The notes beneath the pieces were generated by a model. The model did no database searches, had not been told where the DNA came from, and saw nothing but the letters and a program-made list of their open reading frames with translations. Shown piece after piece: positions 16,125 to 20,636 of a stretch of 20,636 nucleotides of DNA (positions are counted from its first letter, which is position 1; the number at the start of each line of letters is the position of its first letter). Both the position numbers and the translations under genes were made by a program. The stretch comes from VRUE01 sp033856195 (GTDB lineage: Bacteria; Actinomycetota; Thermoleophilia; Solirubrobacterales; 70-9): positions 1 to 20,636 of the forward strand of contig JAWVFL010000015.1 of assembly GCA_033856195.1 (NCBI GenBank). Direction: 5' to 3'.

Positions 16125-18323
16125 ATGCGTGACTTCATGACCAATCTTGCCGGGTTCCTGGGGCGTCGCCGCCGCTGGGTCCTGCTGGCCTGGATCGCGG
16201 TCGTTGCCGTTGCCCTGCCGATCGCCTCGCACCAGACCGATCACCTGACCGGCGGCGGCTTCGACGTTCCCGGCACCCAGTCGAAGGCGGTCAGCGACTC
16301 GCTCGAGAACGACTTCAGCGACAAGACCGGCGGCATCGCCGTGCTGCTGCAGGCCGAAGACGGCGCTGGGCGCGCCGCCCGCACCGCCGCGGTCGGGCGG
16401 GTTCGCAAGGCCGTGGCCGGTCTCGACGAAGTGACCCTGCCGCCGGCAACCGCACACCGCGCCGAGCTCGCCCTGCAGCGGACCGGAACGGCGATGCTGC
16501 CGCTGTTCAGCGAACAGTCATCCGATCGCCAGATCGACTCGGCAACCGACCTGCGCGAAGAGCTCGATCCCGGCGTCGCCGTTGGCGGCGTAACGACCTA
16601 CATGGCCGGACAGCCGACGATCTGGGCCGGCATGCAGGAGCTCTCGAAGAAGGACCTGGCGAAAGCCGAGGCCGGTGGCTTTCCGATCGTCGCGATCATC
16701 CTCCTCGTCGTCTTCGGCTCGCTGGCCGCCGCGGCGCTGCCTCTGGTACTCGGCTTCGTCAGCGTGATCGTCACCGGGGCGCTGATCTACTTCCTCTCCC
16801 TGCAGATCGAGACCTCGGTCTTCGTCACCAACATGGCCTCGATGATCGGCATCGGCGTCGCGATCGACTACTCGCTCTTCATCCTCGCCCGCTACCGCGA
16901 GGAGCGCGCGGGTGGCCGCGACAAGGACGCCGCGCGCGCCGAGGCGCTCTCGACCTCGGGCCTGGCAGTCGCTTTCTCTGGCCTTGCCGTGATCGTCTCC
17001 CTCGCCGGCCTTTGGATGGTCGACAACCAGGCGCTGCGCTCGATGGCGCTCGGGGCGATGACGGTGGTCGCCGTCTCGATCCTCACCGCGGTCACCCTGC
17101 TGCCGGCGCTGATCGCGATGCTCGGCGACCGCGTCCTGCCCGGCGGCTTCGTCGCCAAGGTGCTTGGGATCCTCCGCCGCCGCGGCGAGCGCCCCGACCG
17201 CGAGGCCTTCTGGGTGCGCTGGACCACGCGGGTGATGGCGCGCCCGTGGCTTGCCGTCATCGGCGTCTCCGCGGTCCTGCTCACCCTGGCGATCCCGCTG
17301 CTCTCGATCGAGACCGGAACGCAGGCGCTCAGCCAGTTCCCCAAGGACAGCGACGTACGGGTCGGCAACGAACTCGCCTCCGAGCAGCTCGGCGGCGGCA
17401 CCGATCCGGTGCAGATCGTCGCCTCCTTCGACGAAAGCGGCACGGCCCGCGAGGAGCGCGCGGCCATGGCAGGCTTTACCCGCACGATCGAGTCGACCCC
17501 GGGCGTCAGCTCTGTGGCGCCTCCCGCGTTCGCCGGGCACGACGCTCTGGTCCTGGCGACGCCCAGCGCTCCCAGCGAGTCCGACGCGACCATCGCCCTG
17601 GTTGAACGCCTGCGTGACAGCGTGGTGCCGAGCGCGGCGCTGAGCGAGGTCGCCAGCGTCGATGTCGGTGGTGAAACCGCGCGCAGCCAGGACGCGCGCG
17701 CTCAGGTCAGCGGCTCGATGTGGAAGATCGTCCTCTTCGTCCTCGCGCTCAGCTTCCTCGTGCTGATGGTGATGCTGCGCTCGCTGCTGCTGCCGCTCAA
17801 GGCCGTCCTGATGAACCTGCTCTCGATCGGCGCCGCCTTCGGCGTCCTCGTCGCAATCTTCCAGTGGGGCTGGTTCGACAGCCTGCTCGGCTTCGAAAGC
17901 CAGGGTGCGCTGGACACGATCAACGTGCCGCTGATCTTCGCCATCGTCTTCGGCCTCTCGATGGACTACGAGGTCTTCCTGATGTCGCGGATCCGCGAGC
18001 ACTACCTCGAGCACGGTGACAACGAACGCGCTGTCGCCGAAGGCCTCTCGACCAGCGCCCGCACGATCTCTTCGGCCGCTCTGATCATGACCTCGGTCTT
18101 TGCCGTCTTCGTGCTCACCGGTGTTCCCTCGATCAAGGAGCTTGGGCTTGGCTGCGCCGTCGCGATCGCACTCGACGCGACGCTGGTCCGCCTGATCCTC
18201 GTGCCGGCGGCGATGAAGCTGTTCGGCGACTGGAACTGGTGGATGCCCTCCTGGCTCGACCGGGCCCTGCCCGACCTCAGCTTCGAGGGGCGTGGCTCGG
18301 CGCCCGAGCCGGCCGAGGCCTGA
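16125..18323 (+). CDS. MMPL/RND-superfamily membrane transporter
   Basis: The 732-residue inner-membrane exporter belongs to the MmpL family, which moves lipids or hydrophobic compounds using proton flux. It has two halves: a first span (about 18-35), an extracytoplasmic domain (36-185), five spans (186-335), then a second span at about 372-393, a second outer domain and five more spans (from about 535). The proton-relay Asp-Tyr pairs are Asp248-Tyr249 in GIGVAIDYSLF and Asp614-Tyr615 in FGLSMDYEVF, equivalent to those of mycobacterial MmpL3. ATG at 16125 and ATG at 16137 are both possible starts, and no Shine-Dalgarno is seen. It is probably controlled by the adjacent TetR gene. Its stop codon is directly followed by copy 2 of the structured element. 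Confidence 0.93.
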   Translation: MRDFMTNLAGFLGRRRRWVLLAWIAVVAVALPIASHQTDHLTGGGFDVPGTQSKAVSDSLENDFSDKTGGIAVLLQAEDGAGRAARTAAVGRVRKAVAGLDEVTLPPATAHRAELALQRTGTAMLPLFSEQSSDRQIDSATDLREELDPGVAVGGVTTYMAGQPTIWAGMQELSKKDLAKAEAGGFPIVAIILLVVFGSLAAAALPLVLGFVSVIVTGALIYFLSLQIETSVFVTNMASMIGIGVAIDYSLFILARYREERAGGRDKDAARAEALSTSGLAVAFSGLAVIVSLAGLWMVDNQALRSMALGAMTVVAVSILTAVTLLPALIAMLGDRVLPGGFVAKVLGILRRRGERPDREAFWVRWTTRVMARPWLAVIGVSAVLLTLAIPLLSIETGTQALSQFPKDSDVRVGNELASEQLGGGTDPVQIVASFDESGTAREERAAMAGFTRTIESTPGVSSVAPPAFAGHDALVLATPSAPSESDATIALVERLRDSVVPSAALSEVASVDVGGETARSQDARAQVSGSMWKIVLFVLALSFLVLMVMLRSLLLPLKAVLMNLLSIGAAFGVLVAIFQWGWFDSLLGFESQGALDTINVPLIFAIVFGLSMDYEVFLMSRIREHYLEHGDNERAVAEGLSTSARTISSAALIMTSVFAVFVLTGVPSIKELGLGCAVAIALDATLVRLILVPAAMKLFGDWNWWMPSWLDRALPDLSFEGRGSAPEPAEA

Positions 18324-18434
18324 GACCTATCCCGGTAGGGGTTCCACTTAACTTTTTCGGTGGAACGGATGTGGCTAACGCCGCAAGGTGATGCCGAAAA
18401 AGTACAAGACGTTTCACCCCTACCGGGATGGGTC
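18324..18434 (+). repeat. Structured stop-codon-abutting element, copy 2
   Basis: Positions 18324-18342 pair with 18416-18434 (19 bp including one U-G wobble). Inside, CTT (18347-18349) faces AAG (18406-18408), 18351-18360 pairs with 18394-18403 (10 bp), and CGCC-GCAA-GGTG (18379-18390) forms a GNRA-capped hairpin. Exact blocks shared with copy 1 are CTTAACTTTTTCG (18347-18359), ACGCCGCAAGGTG (18378-18390) and CCGAAAAAGTACAAGACG (18394-18411). The outer stem differs from copy 1 at several paired positions yet still pairs. It starts on the base after the MMPL stop and ends 4 nt before the -10-like hexamer of the amidase, so it belongs to the MMPL 3' end more than to the amidase leader. Confidence 0.8.
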
Positions 18435-18438
18435 TGAA

Positions 18439-18444
18439 TACCCT
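18439..18444 (+). promoter_or_regulatory. Candidate -10 element of the amidase gene
   Basis: TACCCT lies 8 nt before the amidase ATG and no Shine-Dalgarno is present, so a leaderless transcript is likely. Its -35 position would fall inside the 3' arm of the structured element, without a recognisable TTGACA. Confidence 0.4.
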
Positions 18445-18452
18445 GTGCCGTC

Positions 18453-19859
18453 ATGAGCGACGATCTTGCTTTTGCAGGAGCTACCCAGCAGGCGGAGATG
18501 GTGCGGGCGGGGGAGGTGTCCCCGACCGAGCTGGTGCGGCTCTGTCTCGATCGGATCGCGCGGATCGACCCGCAGCTGAACGCCTTTCGCAAGGTGCTGG
18601 GCGAGCGGGCGCTGCTCGAGGCCAAGCAGGCCGAAGCTCGGCTGAAGGCGGGCGACGAGCGCCCGCTGCTCGGCGTGCCGATCGCGATCAAGGACGAAAG
18701 CGCAGTGGTGGGCGAGGTGACCACCCACGGCACCGACGCCTTCACCGAGCCGGCCGGCGCCGATTGCGAGATGGTGCTGCGCCTGCGCGAGGCGGGCGCG
18801 ATCGTCGTCGGGCTGACCCTGCTGCCCGAGCTGGCGATCTGCGGCTTCACCGAGTCGGCCACCTACGGGGTGACCCGCAATCCGTGGAACCTGCAGCGCA
18901 GCCCGGCGGGATCGAGCGGCGGCTCGGCGGCCGCTGTCGCGGCCGGGCTGGTCCCGATCGCCTCGGCCGGCGACGGGGGCGGCTCGATCCGACTCCCCGC
19001 CGCGTCGTGCGGGCTCTTCGGCCTCAAGCCGTCGCGCGGGCGGATCTCGCTGGCGCCGGAACTCGAAGGCTGGCACGGCCTTGCGGTCTACGGCTGCCTC
19101 AGCCGCAACGTGCTGGACACCGCGCTCTGGCTTGACATCACTGCGGGCGGCTCGCAGGAGCCCGGCGCGCCGCCGCTGCCGGAGCGTCCCTTCGTCGAGT
19201 CGGCGAAGACCCCGCCCGGCAAGCTCCGGGTCGCCTACTCGACGCTTGCGCCCCGTGCCGCTGCCCCGCCGACCGTGTCGGATGTGGTCAAGCAGGCGGT
19301 CGCCGATGCTGCCGAGCTGATGCGCTCGCTTGGTCACGAGGTCACCCAGCGCGATCCCGCCTGGGGCGGGATCGGCAACAACATCACGCCGCGCTTCCTG
19401 CGCGGCGTTGCCGACACGGTCGACGAAGTGCCCCACCCCGAGCGGCTGGAACGTCGCACGCGCGGCTTCGGAAGGTTGGGCCGCACGATTCCGGACGGCA
19501 TCTACGAGCGCGCCCTGCGCGGCCGCGAGGTCGACGCTGCGCGAGTCAACGCAATCTTCGACTCCTTCGACGTGCTGATCACCCCGGTGATGGGCGGTAC
19601 CGCGCTCCCGATCCGTCGCTGGGAGGGGCAGGGCGCCCTGCGCACAGTCCTCGGCATGAGCCGCTTCTATCCCTACTGCGTGCCCTGGAACCACCTCGGC
19701 AACCCGGCGATGTCGGTGCCCACCGGCTTCGCCGACGACGGCATGCCCCTCGCCGTACAGATCATCGGCCGCCACGGTGACGAGGCAACCCTGCTCTCCC
19801 TCGCAGGTCAGCTAGAGGCCGAGCGCCCCTGGGCGGACAAGCGCCCGCCGATCTCCTAG
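18453..19859 (+). CDS. Amidase signature family hydrolase
   Basis: The 468-residue protein hydrolyses carboxylic amides by the Ser-cisSer-Lys mechanism. The triad is visible: Lys80 in GVPIAIKDE, cis-Ser154 in PAGSSGGSAAAVAAG (151-165) and the nucleophile Ser178 in GDGGGSIRLPA (173-183). Length and layout match stand-alone amidases such as 6-aminohexanoate-cyclic-dimer hydrolase or fatty acid amide hydrolase-like enzymes more than the GatA subunit; no gatB or gatC is nearby. The substrate cannot be assigned. The ATG follows TACCCT by 8 nt. Its stop codon overlaps that of the convergent ferritin-like gene. Confidence 0.92.
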   Translation: MSDDLAFAGATQQAEMVRAGEVSPTELVRLCLDRIARIDPQLNAFRKVLGERALLEAKQAEARLKAGDERPLLGVPIAIKDESAVVGEVTTHGTDAFTEPAGADCEMVLRLREAGAIVVGLTLLPELAICGFTESATYGVTRNPWNLQRSPAGSSGGSAAAVAAGLVPIASAGDGGGSIRLPAASCGLFGLKPSRGRISLAPELEGWHGLAVYGCLSRNVLDTALWLDITAGGSQEPGAPPLPERPFVESAKTPPGKLRVAYSTLAPRAAAPPTVSDVVKQAVADAAELMRSLGHEVTQRDPAWGGIGNNITPRFLRGVADTVDEVPHPERLERRTRGFGRLGRTIPDGIYERALRGREVDAARVNAIFDSFDVLITPVMGGTALPIRRWEGQGALRTVLGMSRFYPYCVPWNHLGNPAMSVPTGFADDGMPLAVQIIGRHGDEATLLSLAGQLEAERPWADKRPPIS

Positions 19860-20636
19860 TTGAAGACCTTGCGCAGCCGGGCGATCTCGCGGATCGGACC
19901 GCGGGGGCGGATGCGTCGGGTCAGCACCATCTTCATCGGGTTGGCGTCCGGCTTGCTCATCGAGACGAAGTCGGCCCACTTTGCCTCGAGCGTCAGCGTC
20001 GGGTTGGGGGCTTCGCCCGGTTCCGCCCGGGTCGAGCCGTTGTCGAGGATGAGGTGCCAGGGATCGGCGTCGGTGAAGCGCCACTGGTAGACGAGCTTTG
20101 AGCCGTTGGCGGCCCGCGGGTCGGCGGCGCGCTTGACCACGTCGAAGTAGAGGCGCTGCATCTCGGGATTGGTCTGCGGAGTTGTCTCGGGTGGGCCGAG
20201 AATGCCCGCTTCCATCAGCTTCACCTGGTTCTCGGCGACTTCCTCGGCCGTGGCCTCGGGGTCGAAGGGAAAGACGCCGGGCGGCATCTCCTCGGTCGGG
20301 TAGCCGATCGCGCGCCAGCGCTGGCGGATCAGTTTGAGGCCGAAGGCGAAGATGTCCTCGAGCGAAAAGCCATAGCACTCCGTGTATTCGCGGTCCATGT
20401 TGGGCGGGTAGAAGACCGCCGGGCCGTAGGGCAGCACTTCGCGCAGCAGCTCGACCACCGCCGCTTTGCACTCCTCGTGGGCGGGATGCTCGTCGGCGAG
20501 CAGCTCGGCGAGCACCTTGACGCCGAAGCCGATGTGGCGCTGCTCGTCGCGGGAGACGTTGGCCATGCCGGCGCTGAAGCCGGGCATCGTGTCTTCGGAG
20601 GCGAAGAAGTCCTCGATGAAGTGCTGGCCGGGCTGG
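19856..20636 (-). CDS. Ferritin-like/R2-like protein with C-terminal SCP2 sterol-carrier-like domain (N-terminus beyond window)
   Basis: About 259 residues are visible, with the frame open to the window edge (the last visible part reads QPGQHFIEDFFASEDTMPGF, so the ATG at 20587 is internal). An alpha-helical N-terminal part contains NVSRDEQRHIGFGVKVLAELL, where the D/E-x-x-R-H helix resembles the di-iron ligand helix of R2-like and ferritin-like oxidases. The C-terminal ~95 residues (from KLVYQWRFTDADPWHLILDN to IARLRKVFN) fit the SCP2 lipid-binding fold: a W-x-L-x-L strand, then TLTLEAKWADFVSMSK and a final helix. A metal-dependent oxidase delivering or using a bound lipid is plausible but inferred. 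It is often annotated loosely as a ribonucleotide reductase beta-like protein; a true NrdB is unlikely given the SCP2 tail. Confidence 0.75.
   Translation of the reverse strand, partial: QPGQHFIEDFFASEDTMPGFSAGMANVSRDEQRHIGFGVKVLAELLADEHPAHEECKAAVVELLREVLPYGPAVFYPPNMDREYTECYGFSLEDIFAFGLKLIRQRWRAIGYPTEEMPPGVFPFDPEATAEEVAENQVKLMEAGILGPPETTPQTNPEMQRLYFDVVKRAADPRAANGSKLVYQWRFTDADPWHLILDNGSTRAEPGEAPNPTLTLEAKWADFVSMSKPDANPMKMVLTRRIRPRGPIREIARLRKVFN

Noticed and set aside
19856..19859. CTAG shared by the amidase and ferritin-like stop codons as a special signal
   Set aside because: Overlapping convergent stops arise easily from the CTAG palindrome in compact genomes. It leaves no room for a terminator but is otherwise unremarkable.

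Overview
The window is GC-rich (roughly 65-70% by eye) and packed with genes in a typical actinobacterial style: GTG/ATG starts, many genes lacking a Shine-Dalgarno sequence, PucR, TetR and MMPL families, and a eukaryote-type NADP isocitrate dehydrogenase. A deep actinobacterial lineage such as Thermoleophilia/Solirubrobacterales fits best, but this is inferred from gene style and was not tested by search. I see no tRNA, rRNA, insertion sequence, phage gene or CRISPR array.

Layout. 1-1254 (minus): the N-terminal part of succinate dehydrogenase flavoprotein SdhA, preceded by an unrecognised 57-residue protein. 1291-2454 (plus): a site-2 protease (M50) with CBS domains. 2568-4235 (minus): an AidB-type acyl-CoA dehydrogenase. 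4277-6512 (plus): icd-mdh, which with sdhA makes a TCA-cycle neighbourhood. 6582-6989 (minus): a small basic coiled-coil/AT-hook/winged-helix protein that looks like a nucleoid protein. 7144-8034 (minus) and 8113-9294 (plus): a fatty-acid desaturase divergent from a PucR-type regulator. 9515-10135 (minus): a fatty acid hydroxylase. 10274-14820 (plus): a four-cysteine miniprotein, Hsp20, Lon protease and a GT-C glycosyltransferase-like membrane protein; hsp20-lon-GT is tightly packed. 14880-15305 (plus): a small single-span membrane protein. 15399-18323 (plus): a TetR regulator and an MMPL transporter. 18453-19859 (plus): an amidase. 19856-20636 (minus): a ferritin-like protein with an SCP2 domain, cut by the window edge.

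The most unusual content is noncoding. Two copies of a ~111-115 nt structured element (2455-2569 and 18324-18434) lie 16 kb apart, each starting on the base after the stop codon of a plus-strand membrane-protein gene. They share three exact blocks (13, 13 and 18 nt), an inner helix and a GCAA-capped hairpin. They are closed by a ~20-bp outer stem whose sequence differs between copies but whose pairing is kept by compensatory changes, so the fold appears to be selected. A different large structure (9311-9520) has a 28-bp stem and a crossing 15-bp helix, giving a pseudoknot-like or switch-like arrangement between two convergent genes. A third long hairpin (15297-15377) incorporates a stop codon. 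Gene ends here thus often carry long U-tract-less duplexes, beside one ordinary terminator (6530-6556).

Many starts have a -10-like hexamer only 6-10 nt upstream and no Shine-Dalgarno, which points to leaderless transcripts. Genes inside operons or with longer leaders (mdh, the nucleoid-like gene, the 14880 gene) do have ribosome binding sites.
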